Shown one piece after another: positions 38,394-49,799 of a stretch of DNA of 64,000 bases; within the stretch, counting starts at the first letter, position 1, and the number at the start of each line of letters is the position of its first letter. The stretch is taken from NCBI GenBank assembly GCA_023333565.1, contig JAJKFH010000921.1:248001-312000 (forward strand), written 5' to 3'. The DNA is from Puffinus mauretanicus (lineage: Eukaryota > Chordata > Aves > Procellariiformes > Procellariidae). The translations under genes and the position numbers were made by a program. The notes under the pieces were generated by a model that had not been told where the DNA came from, did not search any database, and was given only the letters and a program-made list of their open reading frames with translations.

Positions 38394-38605
38394 TTAATTA
38401 ACCTTGGAACAGCAAAGGGTCTTTTTTTTTTCCTTTTTGCCAAACACAGCCATATTTTACAGGGATGGTGACAAGCTAATTAACTTAATTCTTATGACAC
38501 CTCTCTGTGAGATGAGGCTAGGGTTGGCTAGCTCTGCAATGCAGTGTTGGGCTAATTAAAAAATAATTACTACTTCACCAAGGACAAGAACAAGAAGTTA
38601 ATTAA
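38394..38605. promoter_or_regulatory. Cluster of five TAATTA homeodomain cores
   Basis: TAATTA cores lie at 38395-38400, 38477-38482, 38553-38558, 38564-38569 and 38599-38604. Two of them are extended to TTAATTAA. A 6-base palindrome is expected about once per 4 kb, or a little more in AT-rich DNA, so five within about 210 bp is a strong local enrichment. Such clusters are typical of homeodomain-bound developmental enhancers. A MIR-like piece overlaps the second site. Enhancer activity is an inference from motif density only. Confidence 0.35.
38468..38525 (-). mobile_element. MIR-like SINE fragment inside the TAATTA cluster
   Basis: The plus strand reads aattaacttaattcttatga, then cacctctctgtgagatgagg. 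This parallels the antisense MIR segment attaactcatttaatcctca, then caaccctatgaggtagg. Only this short 3'-proximal part of the element is recognisable. Confidence 0.4.
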
Positions 38606-39064
38606 AAGAATGAGGTGTAGCCTTAATGAAACTCATCAGATTGTATTCGTTCAGATGTCCCACAGCCAAATTCCCCCCATTAGAATATAAATCCATGTTG
38701 TCTCCTTCACAAGTGTTTGCAAATGGGCTCCCTTCTCCCCCTCCTCCCTTTTGCCTTTCCCTGGCAGAAACGATATGAATTATTTCAGGAGCAAGAGAGT
38801 AAACTTGGGCTGAGATTTCACACACCCTCAGGGGCTGAAGGATAAGATATGGATCTCCAAATACTATCTGGGATTATCTGCAGTACCTCAAAAGCCATGC
38901 GCTGCAAGGGGGCTTATACCATTTGTTTTTACCGAAGTCCGGTGGATAATTTAGCAGCACAGTGGCCCTCCACCGCTGCAGCCAGGCAGAGCACGCCTCT
39001 TTACAGACAAGCATCCTGAAACACTGGGAGAATGATGCAGAATAGGAGATCTCCTTGGGGAAAA

Positions 39065-39110
39065 TGAGTTTTTACCTGAGTAAAATGGACCCATAGTCCA
39101 GATTCAGACC
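39065..39110 (+). repeat. Half-copy of the 14.4-kb palindromic repeat family
   Basis: The block gagtttttacctgagtaaa followed by agtccagattcagacc matches one arm of the element at 14361-14461 (gatttttgcctgagtaa, then caggatcgggctc). The opposite arm is missing. Confidence 0.45.
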
Positions 39111-39550
39111 TCTTACTACATCACTGGACAAGCTGGTAGAGTAACCAAGCAGGCAAGCATTAGCTAGGGATGAAATCCTGCTCATGAGCAGTTTGGTGTT
39201 TCAGGTTGACTTAAGCCCTTCACAAGTTCAGGTCAAATGCCTCTAATGCTTCCATCAAGGGAAAAACCTGAAATTAAATTTCAAATAGTAATTCACTTCT
39301 AAATGAGGGGCAAGTGCCCCAGAGTTGAACTATGCTAAATTTTCCAGAGGTAAGTTCATTCTTTTAAATATATTTTTTTAAACCAGAGTGTTTAGCCAGG
39401 AGTTAAATTAAAATGTGCTTGGCAAGAATATTTACTTTTTTGATAAGAATAAAAAACGACTAGGGGTCAGACCAAAACAAAGAGGGTTTTCCCCATATTT
39501 TGGTGCCATCACTAACACAAAAACAAATATTGCAAATCACAAGCCACATC

Positions 39551-39593
39551 CCCATTTATATACAAATGTCCCCCATTTATATACAAATGTCCC
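39551..39593. repeat. Two-copy tandem duplication, unit 21 bp
   Basis: The unit ccatttatatacaaatgtcc(c) occurs twice head to tail with no difference over the 21-bp period. A perfect duplication suggests a recent slippage or duplication event compared with the old repeats around it. Confidence 0.95.
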
Positions 39594-41307
39594 TACATAT
39601 GTGGCTCGTCTTAGACATACACCAGCTCATCTCCCTTTTGGCATGCAAACCACAGAGGTCCCCCCAGCACCCACCCCCAGTCCAGCTGAAGCCAGTGAAA
39701 GGTCCAAGGGATGCTCAGATTTCTCAGCACTTGGTGTGTCCCCTCGGGGGATGACTGGTCACTGCTGGGAAGCTGCGATGATGTGAGTGATCCCAAGCAT
39801 TAGCTAGATGCAGTAGAGCAGGTCTGCTCAAGCAGTATTTCAAGAGTTTGCCAGGCTTGAGAAAATTCAAAGTTTGGAAATGATGGGGGGCATGACAATA
39901 ACGTTCCTTGGCTGATCCCCAGGACAGCACAGAAGATGACAAGCACAAGTTTCCTCACACATACCACTGCCATCTGAAAGAGTATCCAAGGGGAAAAAAA
40001 AAATATAAAAAGAAGCAGAGAAAAGCCAAAGTTTCCTGGCCCTGTTCGTTACACACCAAATAACAGCAGCGGGATTGACTGCACTCACAACCCTGAGCAC
40101 AGTCACCTGCGCGAGGCACAGCGCTTTCTCCAGGACGGATCCGGTAGTCCCCAGTAAAAGAGAGCAAGGCAAAGACACAACCAGACCAACCACGCTATGA
40201 AGAGCTAGGAGGACCTTCAAACTGTACATTAACAAATGAGACATGAGACTGAGCAGACCAGCACATGAGGCGTTGACGTGGAACGAGCCTGTTCAGGTGA
40301 CAGCTCTCACTGCAAACCAGGGGAGAAACTTCATCTGCTGGTGGGATCTGTTACTTGAGCACATTTAACTGCTGAAAGTCCCAAAGGAAGAAACAACAGG
40401 GTGAAGGGGAGAGCATGGGGGGGAACGGAGGGGTCCTTACACTGACAGCATTATCTTCCGGCACACAAGACACCACAGCTGCAGCAGACACAAGCTGCCC
40501 TTATCCAGCCTACGGCTCCTTTCCAATTTTCAGGGTCCAGCAAGCACACCAAACGCTCAGCCCTCAGCAGGGAGCAGGCGTAGCTCTGCCCCGAGCCCAG
40601 CAGATATCTCCACCACTTTCAAACATCTACAAGGCTCATACGAGGACCAGAGGGAGATCAGATGTAACTTCTCACTGAAACCGCTGAACAACAAGAGCTG
40701 AGCAATCTCACTAATTCACATCATTACAAAAGGGAATCTATTCAGATTCAACAGATATTATACCATCAGCACTTGGTCTAAGCTTTCTGGACCTGCAGTG
40801 GAAGTACTCCCTGTGGCAATCCTGCTTCTTGTCTGTCCATAGCTTTCCCTGAAGAGTGAAATTTCATATTCAGGCCACTTGACTCTCATACAAACACTGT
40901 CTGCTTCTTACCACTTCTATATTCCTCAACAAATTTCTTCTCTCCCATTTAACACCCCTTGCTCCCTGGAAAGAATCACAACTATAAAAGCAGCAGTTTT
41001 GCCGCTACACATATGCATTCATATGATCTGACAGACATACATGCATGTAGTATGAGGACATGTGTTCAGATGCATGCAGGTATGCATGTGCCTACACCAG
41101 GAGGTGGGTCTAAGTAACATCTTTATGCTTTCAGCTGTACCAGTCTGCTCCAAAGGAGGTCAGCTAAGCCCACCCTCTTCTTCAGGTTCCTCTCAGAGAA
41201 GGCTTTTTGCTAGAGGAAGCACTAATCTCTCACACTGTTCATTTTGGGCACTTGCTGATCATTTATATTTCTTTAAAAGGGCTTTCACTTCAACAGCTCC
41301 AGAAACC

Positions 41308-41406
41308 AAGGAAGATGAAACAAGTTTCCCAAGGTCATTCAGCCAGTGTCCTCCAAACTGCAGGGCTGCTGAAACCCAGTTTAGGATGCTATCAAAGAGC
41401 TCAGAC
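41308..41406 (-). mobile_element. MIR-like SINE fragment
   Basis: The plus strand carries gaagatgaaacaagtttccc, then aaggtcattcagccagtg, then gcagggctgctgaaacccag, then agctcagaccc. This is the antisense MIR order: gatgaggaaactgagg, cccaaggtcacacagctag, gcagagccgggattcgaaccc, ctggctccagag. The match spans most of the element and is one of the clearer SINE calls. Confidence 0.65.
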
Positions 41407-41590
41407 CCACAGGGGTTCTACACTTTTTGAAAGGTTCATCCACAGATCTTTCCTCATTTCAGGCTGTTTCAAACCAGCAGATTTACTGGCTTCAGCAGAT
41501 TTACCAGAGTTATATTAGTACAAGCAGGAGCAAAACTATTTGCGTCACTCTGCCACAACAGGCTCACAGGAGGCTTAGTACCTGCGGTCT

Positions 41591-41745
41591 GAGGAGCGTG
41601 GCCCAGTGGGTAGAGATAGAATTTGGGAAGTAGTCTCTTCCCCGCCCTAAGGATTCACTGCCTGGTCTCATGATCCTCTGCAAAGTACCTCTATGCCCCT
41701 AGCTAATGCCTGTGAAATAGAGCCTACAGCATTTAATTCTTGAGA
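41591..41745 (+). mobile_element. MIR-like SINE, forward orientation
   Basis: A tRNA-like head (gcgtggcccagtgggtagag) is followed by gcctggtctcatgatcc and then aaagtacctctatgcccct, agct and tgtgaaatagag. This parallels MIR (agtggttaagagc, ctgggttcgaatcc, aagttacttaacctctctgtgcct, tctgtaaaatggg). It stands in inverse orientation to the MIR-like copy about 185 bp upstream. Confidence 0.4.
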
Positions 41746-41749
41746 TCTC

Positions 41750-44700
41750 CAAGGAAAGGCTGCCCTAAAGTATCACTATCAGCACAAGCAAAACACCACA
41801 GGATGTGCGGCTTTGCCCTTCTATTGTTTTCGGTGTGAAGTTAAGAACTGCTCAAGCCTACAAATTCAACAGGTCAAACAACAGAGCCCATCTGAAGTCA
41901 TAGCTTCAGCTGAGGAAGAGAAAGCTCAAGTGCACACCTCAGCATAGTTCAAGAAATTAATATTTTGTTGCACTTCAAATGGGATGACTATGGAAGAAGT
42001 TAGCCAAAGCACCTTGGAAAAGCCCAGTGGCTATTACGTGAGGGGTGGAAAAAGGCTGCAAAACTTTCAGTCTGCTTCAGCACTGGGTGGGAAAATCCCC
42101 AATTAAACCAGAAACACAGTACCTGTAATCATCAGGCAAGAGAAAAAATAGCCAGGAATGCAAGTAGAGGAAATTGATTCTTGTTGCAATCAAGTGTCTT
42201 CCTTCCTCCACTTCCCTGCTCAAATATGATTTTTTTTTTTTTTTTAATTCAAGTTCACTGCAGCTTGTAAAATCTCTCAGCAGACCTGGCTCCCACAACC
42301 TGGTTTGTACTGCCCCATTTGGATTGAGGACACCAGCAAGAAAAATCAGTTCATAGAAGGCAAAGAAAGAATCAGTTTGAACTCAAACCCTTCATCCTAA
42401 AAAGGAGCATCAAAGCAATTCAACATCAGAACACTGGCGTCTAAGCATCAGCTGCGAGATGAAGAGATTTCTATCCCATTTTACTGCCTGACAGTACTAC
42501 GGGGAAAGCTGCTGTTGCTTTGGACAAGGTTTTTGTATGTCTGCTCTTCCAGTGAGCAGAGAACAGCAGTGGCTCTGCTCCCAGCAGAACAAGTCCTCTG
42601 CAGGTCCACTGCCCATCTGCTGCAGTTTGTCAGGTCCCAGATGGACCAGCTCTCCATTTTGTTCTTTCTGGCCATCAGTATTTATTTCTGGAAAGGGTGC
42701 AAGAAGGCCTGTACTACACTCCTTCCTAATCCCAACCAACCAGTGATTGCTTCATGCTCTGAAGAACAAGGGTTTGTGCCATTTATAACTGTTCAAGTTG
42801 GGAATACTTTTATATCCACCCAGATGTGAATACTATTGAACCAGGACGCAACCTGCCCATTAGCTGTGCAATCACCTGGGTACCAGGCAGGGTCAAGGTA
42901 AGCAGAGCTTTAAGGGGTTAATCCCAATGCAATATCAAGGTAAATACAAGGGCTTCAAATGAGGGAGTCAACTGAAATTCTATTATAAATAAAAATAATA
43001 ATCCTCAAATAAGCTGTTGCCAAAGAGGCTAAGCTTCTGCATCCAATTTGTATGACATTCAGACAAGTGATGTTACAAAGCTGTGTCCATATATTATACA
43101 ATTACAGGAATGTGGCTTTCATTACGTGATTAAAGCACTCCTTGTTATGACACAGCCCATACTATCAACAGATGTTGGGCCAGCACATACCGCAGTCCTC
43201 CGCGCTTTGGGTGCCAGGTTGCTTCTGCTAATAGAGGCCACGCAAGGTCAGCGGGAAGCGCCTGCAGGCCCCCCGGCGCGTTGCTGATTGGGCTTCGCTT
43301 ACACGAGGAACGGGACTCCCACAAGACCCTTCCTCCCCAGCCCTTCCGAAATGTTCTCCTCCTTGTCGGCAGGAGCAAAGCAAACATAAACCAGATGGTC
43401 AAGCGGGTATTCCCAGCAAGGAAGAGAATGCATTCGCGTAGGATGTGAATGAAAACGAGCCCATATCGCATAGGCTAGGCAATCGCTTCCGTGTTTTCAG
43501 GGAATACCCTGTGCTCTGTGGACACATCGCTCCTCTGACCAAAGTCAGAGGTAACTATACTGAAACACACAGAAATTTGTGGTTTTGTTAACAGTTATCC
43601 AGTAGAATAAAAGATCATGATTGAAGCTTCAGTAGTAGAAATAGGACAAAGCTTTGGAGCCCTAGCTCAAATGTTGACTTTTCCTTCCAAGAAAACAGAG
43701 TTGGACCAAAAGCCGTTAAAAGTGAAATCCAAATCACAGTCAAAACTGTTTTCATGTCAATATGTTGTAAGTTAAACAATTTCACTTTTCCCCAGAAGTT
43801 CTTATTTAATGTGTATTAAAAATACCCAAAATAGTAAGAGGATTAAAGCCTGATTTATAGCTTACATAACAGGTGAATAGTCATTTCAATATAGTTTAGA
43901 TGGTTCAGATACAACTTGATTTTTTTTTATTTTAAATAGTCATTACAAATGAAAATGTATTTGTAAGCAGTAATTTCCATTCAAGTAAAAAGCCATTTTT
44001 CAACAGCCTGAAAGGTTGTTTGGTTTTTCCCACACACACACTTCAAAACACTAATTGGGTATTATAGATGAAGGGGAGGTTCAAAATTGAGCAGAGGCAG
44101 GGGTTGGGGTTATACAAACTCGGAGACAGCCTGCGCTTCCTGTGGTATCAGAACAATGCCACGAAACTCCTGGAAAGTTCATGCAACAGGAACCATTTGG
44201 CATCCTTCCACAGCAAGAAGCTGTAAAGGACATGCTTGGATTTATACATATGCTAGATGGGGCCCTAACAGATGCCATGACCTGGAGCCATAGCCATGTG
44301 CTAACAGCCGTACCTCTCAAAATCATACCCAATTATACTCATAGCCCCCCTTTCCCCCCAGCATGCTTCTGGCCTTCCAACCCTTTCTAGCTCTTCCCCA
44401 CTTATAGTCCCTTTACATCTCCCTGGCCCATGCTGTTCCTCCAGCAGCCCTTCAAATCCCCTCTCTACAGGGCTTTCTCCCTGCTACTCTACACTCCAAA
44501 GGTGTCCCTGCGGGCTCCCACTAAATGCCAAGGCTTCTCTAAAGTGAAGAGAAGTTTTTAAGCAATCAAAGGAGCCAATTTACAAGTCATCATATCTTTC
44601 AGTTGTCATTTATGCCCCTCCCCAGCTGCTCTAGGAAACAGCCCTTGTTGGTTGTGTTTTATTTTTGTGGTGCTCATTTAGCAGCCGCATTCAGCATCTC

Positions 44701-46140
44701 TCCACAAAATTACACTCATTTAATTTCCCATGTGAATCTGTTGACTGCAGGAGTTCAAAACAGCAGCACTTCCACATAGCTCATGAGCACTTTATAACAC
44801 ATCTGTTGGGCACTGATGGGAAACCAGCGCATCTGAACCACAGGCCCTTAAGTCTTGCAGAGAGCTCAGCTCATACAAAGAATTCACTTTTTGTTGAAAT
44901 CTGCCCTAAGGAGAGGGAGAAAAGGAACAGGATTCACCATGGCCAAAATGCCTGACGTGTTCACTGCCAACCAAAGTTAACCCAGACTCAAACAGAGCTC
45001 ATTATATTTCTAACACAATCCCCTGACGGGTTCCCTCCATTTCGGCCACAAGACAGCCCTAGCTCCTCACCACAGCACGAGGCCCAGATCCAGCTCAGGT
45101 TTCCAACTCCCACTGAAATATTTGCGTGATCCTAGGCTTTATTATTTTAGCTTAAGCTGCACTGTACAAATCAGCTGTACAAGTCCCATTTTCAAATCCT
45201 ATTCACCAGCACCTGAAACTGGCTCTTGATCAAAACACAACCCAAGCCCTAGTCTCACTTTTATACTGCCTTTCCCAGCAGACAGCCAACACTCCCCCCT
45301 TCAAAAGCCATTTAATCCTTGTCCAATTCTAAGCTTAACCCAAGATTTCTTCACTTAAAAGAATTAAATAAGTATAAAACTCATACTAACTGAACAAGGA
45401 TGTGCCTACCTCAAAACTGTTCAGGCACCCAGCCCTGAACATGAGCTTAGACAAGCCTGGCAACGCTACCATGGAAATTCCTCTGTTAAGACATACCTGC
45501 AGGATATATGCTGAAAGAAAAGGTATTTTATTCATTTGTCCAAACAGTTATTGTCTCCAGGCCAACAAGCAGGCAGCATTTTGTAAGGACAGATTAGGTG
45601 GTACTTTTATACTGTAACTGAAAAGAATAAACTCAGTACTTTATTTCCACATGGCTGCTTTTAAAATATATATTTATTTTTTCAAATAGGGATAAATATC
45701 TACAGACATAATATATTGTCTAGAAAGGGACAGAAATAGATTAGCACACCACAATGTATGCTAAATGACAACTATGTCCCATGAAAGCACATGTCATCAT
45801 ATAAGAGGATCTGCACTAACATAGATATAGAAAAGAACTGAGGATGTGTGCTGTAAGAAAAGGGAGGTGGAAGAGTGTGTATAGTAATTCATTTAGCATT
45901 CAATTCATCCAAGGCATTTACAGACACACACCATTCGACAAGCTCCCTGCCAGAGTCCTTAATCCAAGAGCTGACTGACCAGCAAATTCCTCCAGTTCTG
46001 ATTGCCCAGACACCTGAAAGGGGCCCAGCGCTCAAAGGGCAAGAGCTCAGGGCTTTGCAATAAACAGCCCCATCTAAAATGTGTTGAATGAGGCATCAAA
46101 GCTGAGGCACACAACATCACTAATTGCTTGTGAAAATCTA
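41750..46140. other. Gene-free stretch, single-copy DNA
   Basis: I saw no gene. A 16-base T-run lies at about 42231-42246. The segment 43190-43320 is a short CpG-richer patch (ccccccggcgcgttgc). The segment 43560-44030 is AT-rich. The segment 44087-44332 is open in several frames at once on both strands but resembles no family. A possible repeat remnant lies at 45080-45140 (gaggcccagatcc, then actcccactgaaat). Confidence 0.5.
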
Positions 46141-46150
46141 AGCTTCAGTG

Positions 46151-46212
46151 CCTGCAAACACTTAAGCACATGTATAATAGAGTCCTCCTGTTGACTCTGT
46201 GGTTGGCCTTGC
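46151..46212 (+). repeat. Arm of a palindromic ancient repeat (cacttaagcacatg type)
   Basis: The sequence gcaaacacttaagcacatgt, then gagtcctcctgttgactctg follows the arm and apex of the same family as the two-armed element at 50261-50400 (gcaaagcacttaagcatgtg, then agtcccattgacttc). The far arm is poorly preserved. Confidence 0.5.
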
Positions 46213-46269
46213 TTGCATATGCTGGGAAGTTGCTGCAAATGTACATGCTTGGGATGGGGGAGTGCTATT

Positions 46270-47655
46270 AATAACAATAATATTGAGATCTTACATAGCC
46301 TGGGGCACACTGGAGCTAGATAATTATACAGGAAGGTGAGTCAGGAGAAAACAACAACCTCTCTTTCATAAAGAGCAAATTTCACCCTGACAAATACAGC
46401 GTAGTGAAAAACAGAGGAAGTAAATGAGTCCTGAACGAATTATATGTATCAGAAAAACTGCAGTCATTGTGGGGAGCTCTGGGGGAAAAGAAAAAAAAAG
46501 AAAAAAAATCACTGCCCAGTGGTCAAAATAAGTAAACTAAAGGCAAATACTGTGAAATCCAAGCAGGAGCAGCACTAAGTCGTAAGATACATGCTGTGTA
46601 CACCCTGCCCTGGTGCAATACCCTGTCTGCCAAAGGAGAAAGGGAACAGCCGGGTTCAGAAACAACTCTCAGCTAACGGCGTGAATTATTTTAGTTCTGG
46701 TGAGATCATCACACAAAGAGATCACAAAAATCATGATTCTTTCATTTCAAATTACCTACAGTTATGAAACAGCTTAAAAGCAGTACACAGAATGATGCAC
46801 AGCAAAGGTGAATCCACACCCTATTTGAATTTTCTCATTATACAAAAATGGGCCTTTTAGAGGAACTGAGGCATGACACATCTACAAGAACAGCTCTGAA
46901 ACCAGATTCACCAACTATCCCCACTGCTCAACCCCAGAAGCACAGCCAGGGTTGGATCAGGGATTTAACAAATAAAATACTAGGGAGAAAGCCCTTAGGA
47001 CATCCTCTCATGAGCAGGGCAGATGGACCAGACACAAGAAAGGCATTTCCCACGCTGCAAAACCTTCATGAGAAGGAATTGTCTTGTTTGTGGCCATTTT
47101 CACTGCCTCCTTGTAATAAATGGGAGGCAAGTTCCCAACTGCCTTGAAGCTATCGGATTTGGCCCAAATTATAGAAGGCCACTGTTGTATAAGAAACAGA
47201 GCAACAGCCCTGGGCAATAGTCACTGGATCACTTCCCCTCCCAATCTTAAAGCCCTCACAGTAAGGTGAAATCATCCGGAGGCATGTCCCTCCATAGCTA
47301 AGACCTTTGAAGAATGCTATGACAGAAGTGTCCACCCTCATGGGCAGAAAAAGGTCACTAGGATTCCTCGTGCCTTAGCTTAGGCACTTATCTTTAGACA
47401 ACATGAAGGCTTTCTCTAATAAAATCAGTGACAAGCTTTAATATAGCTTAGAATGGGGTGAATTGCCTTCTGGAGACTCCTATGTCTGTCTCCACTAACA
47501 AGGAAGTCTGCAGGACCAGGCAGCGATTTCTACATGGCTAAGATCAGGTGCACTGAAGTCCTTCCTAAATGATGGAAGTTAACAAAATTAAGTATTCTCC
47601 GCAGACATGTTACTGCAAACATTCCTCCACTAACAACTCTTTTTGGTCTTTTCTC
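46270..47655. other. Gene-free stretch, nothing specific seen
   Basis: An A-rich tract lies at 46484-46508. A weak trinucleotide-like stretch (attaataacaataatattg) lies near 46266-46285. Reading frames are short and unassigned. Confidence 0.5.
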
Positions 47656-47659
47656 TACA

Positions 47660-47745
47660 GCATCTGGTTCTGGCCACCGCTAGCAGCAAAGTGCTAGACT
47701 CTGTGGAAATCAGATTTGACCAAGCATGGGAATTCCTGTGTACCA
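47660..47745 (+). mobile_element. CR1-type LINE 3' tail
   Basis: The sequence gcatctggttctggccaccg, then aagtgctagactctgtgga, then cagatttgaccaagcatgg, then gaattcctgtgtacc aligns in order with the sauropsid CR1 3' end as I remember it (gcatctggtactggccactg, aggatactggactagatgga, ggtctgacccagtatgg, then a terminal attcctatgt-like repeat). The same tail is present inverted at 36056-36150. The preceding ttttctctacag resembles a splice acceptor, but the repeat explains this sequence better than an exon does. Confidence 0.65.
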
Positions 47746-47749
47746 ATAA

Positions 47750-49475
47750 GTTATCCTTTGATTCGTGGCATATTTCAGATTAAAGTTCCAAGGAGCTACA
47801 AGGGGAGAGGGAATTCTCTATTTCAGTCCTGAGGGCTGCACTGATTTATTATTTCTGGCACCATATAGTGCATTGTTTGGTTGAGATTGGCTGTTAAAAT
47901 CCATACTTATGAAATGTAATATTCCTCTGGAAATGTCCCATTCTGATTCTTTTTTTAAATGGTATTCTTATTCAGAGGAAGGGGCAGGAATGGTGGAATT
48001 AGCTTAATAATGATGTTCTAAATCATTTCAGCTGGTAAACTTAGGTAGACTAATATTTTATTTCCATTTGGCCACTTACTTCTTTAACCAAAATAGAGAT
48101 GAGACCCTTCTGAGAATTCTGGCAGATAATTAAGGAGAGATGGCTGTGCCTCTTCCTAATAAATTAAAGGCAAAAAAGCCAAAGGACTGGAGCATGGCTC
48201 ACTCCTCAGTGTCTTCTCACATTAGCACTGCTCAATAGCTAAATAAGGGTAGGTAAATAAGAGACAATCTGAACTCCAGTATGCGAGTGAGCCAGACAGA
48301 GGTTCACAACCACAGGCCCCTCCAGTGAACAGATCAGTCCAGAGCCATCTCTCCACTGGCTCAGGAGAGACCTTGGCGGATTACGCAGGCATTGGGCCGC
48401 CAAAAATTAACTGCAGAGGTTGAGAGACAGCAGAATGGTTTAAAACCAGGGTTTTCCTGAGCTGTGTGCCATACCTCCATCCTGGTTGATCACCTGCAAA
48501 TCACACTCATTGCCAAGTTATTAATAACTCCTTGATTTAATTCACAGAGGCCAGATCTTCAGCTCATACTAATCAGTGTCACTTTACTGCAGTTAACAGA
48601 GGGGGTCAAGCTTGCCGTAGGTAAGATCCAACCCCTCGCTTGCCAACAGCAACCGCTGTCTGGGAAATCCAGGCAGGACTTTGCAGCACAGGTAAAAGGC
48701 AATTTTTAGGAATTGGCCTCCTTTCCCTTCAGGAGGATTTATCCTCTGTTTCCCCAGAGTGACCGGAGGCCTCCACCCTCCGGCTGTGACGGAGCAATCA
48801 CAGAGGGAAAAGAACTAAGGACAAGCAGAGAACAGCAACAGCCTGCTCTAAACCTGAGCTCACTTTTTGCTTATCCAACATTACAGCCTCTACCAAAGTA
48901 TCTTCAGAAAGCAGAGAAATGCATCTCCTGCGAACAGCCCTGAGAACAGGTCCCTATGCCCCGGGCTGTGGGAAGCAGCGCTGTGCTCCCCTGCAGTCCC
49001 TGGGGCTGGTGACAGCTCGGGGAGCCATGGGACTGCCACCAGGCTTCAGCCAGCACAAGCGTGAGCCTCTTCTGACACCTAGTGCCCAGACTGCTCAGAG
49101 CCTGGGCCCGGGCAGCGCCAGCCTCTAACCACACCAGGCCGGGACACGTCCCTTGCACAGCACCCTGGCAGTCACAGGCAATCCACATCACCTGAATTTG
49201 CTGTGTTTCAGGGCAGTGTCAGGTTTGCAGGGCCAACTGACATGCATGCTTCAGGCTACTCAAAACAGCGTCCATACAGAATCTGGTTAAAAATCACGAC
49301 TCCACAGAAGTGAACTTAGTTTTTGATTTTAGCAGGGTCCAGGAACGCACCTTTTCCTTGTCACTCTTACAGGATTCTCTGGGTGTACATACTTAATGGA
49401 AATGTTCCCGGAATCACATTACCATGAAAAAGTGTGATCCCAGAAACATTTGCATGAGACAATAGTCTGTAGCTT
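47750..49475. other. Gene-free stretch with one repeat fragment
   Basis: Only the repeat arm at 48547-48602 is recognised. A GC-richer patch at about 48950-49140 (ctgtgggaagcagcgctg, cccgggcagcgcc) supports several overlapping short frames, none with a known domain. Confidence 0.5.
48547..48602 (+). repeat. Half-copy of a palindromic ancient repeat
   Basis: The sequence gaggccagatcttcagct, then aatcagtgtcactttactgc, then agttaacagagg follows the same arm as the copies at 21343 and 21801 (ggccagatcttcagctggtg, taaatcagtgtagctccatt, gaagtcaatggag). Confidence 0.5.
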
Positions 49476-49478
49476 TGC

Positions 49479-49582
49479 AGCATCCAAATCCAGATGTTTC
49501 TGGTGAGAAAGAAATAGATGACCTGAGAATTAAACCCAGGCCCCTCGGCTCCCCTCCAGATGCTCTACCAGCTGCTCACACC
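49479..49582 (-). mobile_element. tRNA-derived SINE-like unit, copy 1
   Basis: On the minus strand the unit begins with a tRNA-like segment: gagcagctggtagagcat, an A-box-like D arm, then gcctgggtttaattctc, a degenerate B-box region. It ends with a non-tRNA tail through ttctttctcaccagaaacat and ctggatttggatgct. A second copy in the same orientation starts 202 bp downstream, and the two share about 85 percent of bases by eye. The flanks differ, so two insertions or an old duplication are both possible. I do not know its family name. Confidence 0.6.
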
Positions 49583-49680
49583 AAGTCCCCTCTGGTCAAT
49601 TACTTTACTTGATGCTTCTAATCAACAATATTATATATGTGATGCTATAAACTTTTGTATTTAATATTAGCTCATAACTC

Positions 49681-49796
49681 AGCATCCAAAACCAGATGTT
49701 TTTGGTGAGAAAGAAATTGATGACTTATCAGAGGACTGAACCCAGGCCCCTTGGCTCCCTTCCAGACAGTCTACCAGCTGAGCTGCAAAGCTAACC
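49681..49796 (-). mobile_element. tRNA-derived SINE-like unit, copy 2
   Basis: On the minus strand this copy has the fuller tRNA-like head: gctttgcagctcagctggta, close to the pol III A-box consensus, then gggcctgggttcagtcctc, a B-box-like block with about two mismatches. The tail ttctttctcaccaaaaacat, then ctggttttggatgct is shared with copy 1. It differs from copy 1 by a four-base insertion (ttat) and scattered substitutions. It is probably a retroposed tRNA relative, not a functional tRNA: no anticodon arm or complete acceptor pairing is recognisable. Confidence 0.6.
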
Positions 49797-49799
49797 AGT

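Larger units (their letters stand above)
38610..41300. other. Gene-free stretch with small repeats
   Basis: This stretch contains the repeat fragment at 39065-39110 and the 21-bp tandem duplication at 39551-39593. The DNA at 39171-39200 (gatgaaatcctgctcatgag) may be one more decayed end of a dispersed repeat. No exon is recognised. Frames reach about 125 codons. Confidence 0.5.

Noticed and set aside
38880..38900. CTCF-like core (gctgcaagggggc)
   Set aside because: Incomplete match to the consensus and a common motif in mixed-composition DNA.
46260..46320. attaataacaataatattg followed by cttacatagc, like a dispersed-repeat end
   Set aside because: Too short and degenerate to assign.
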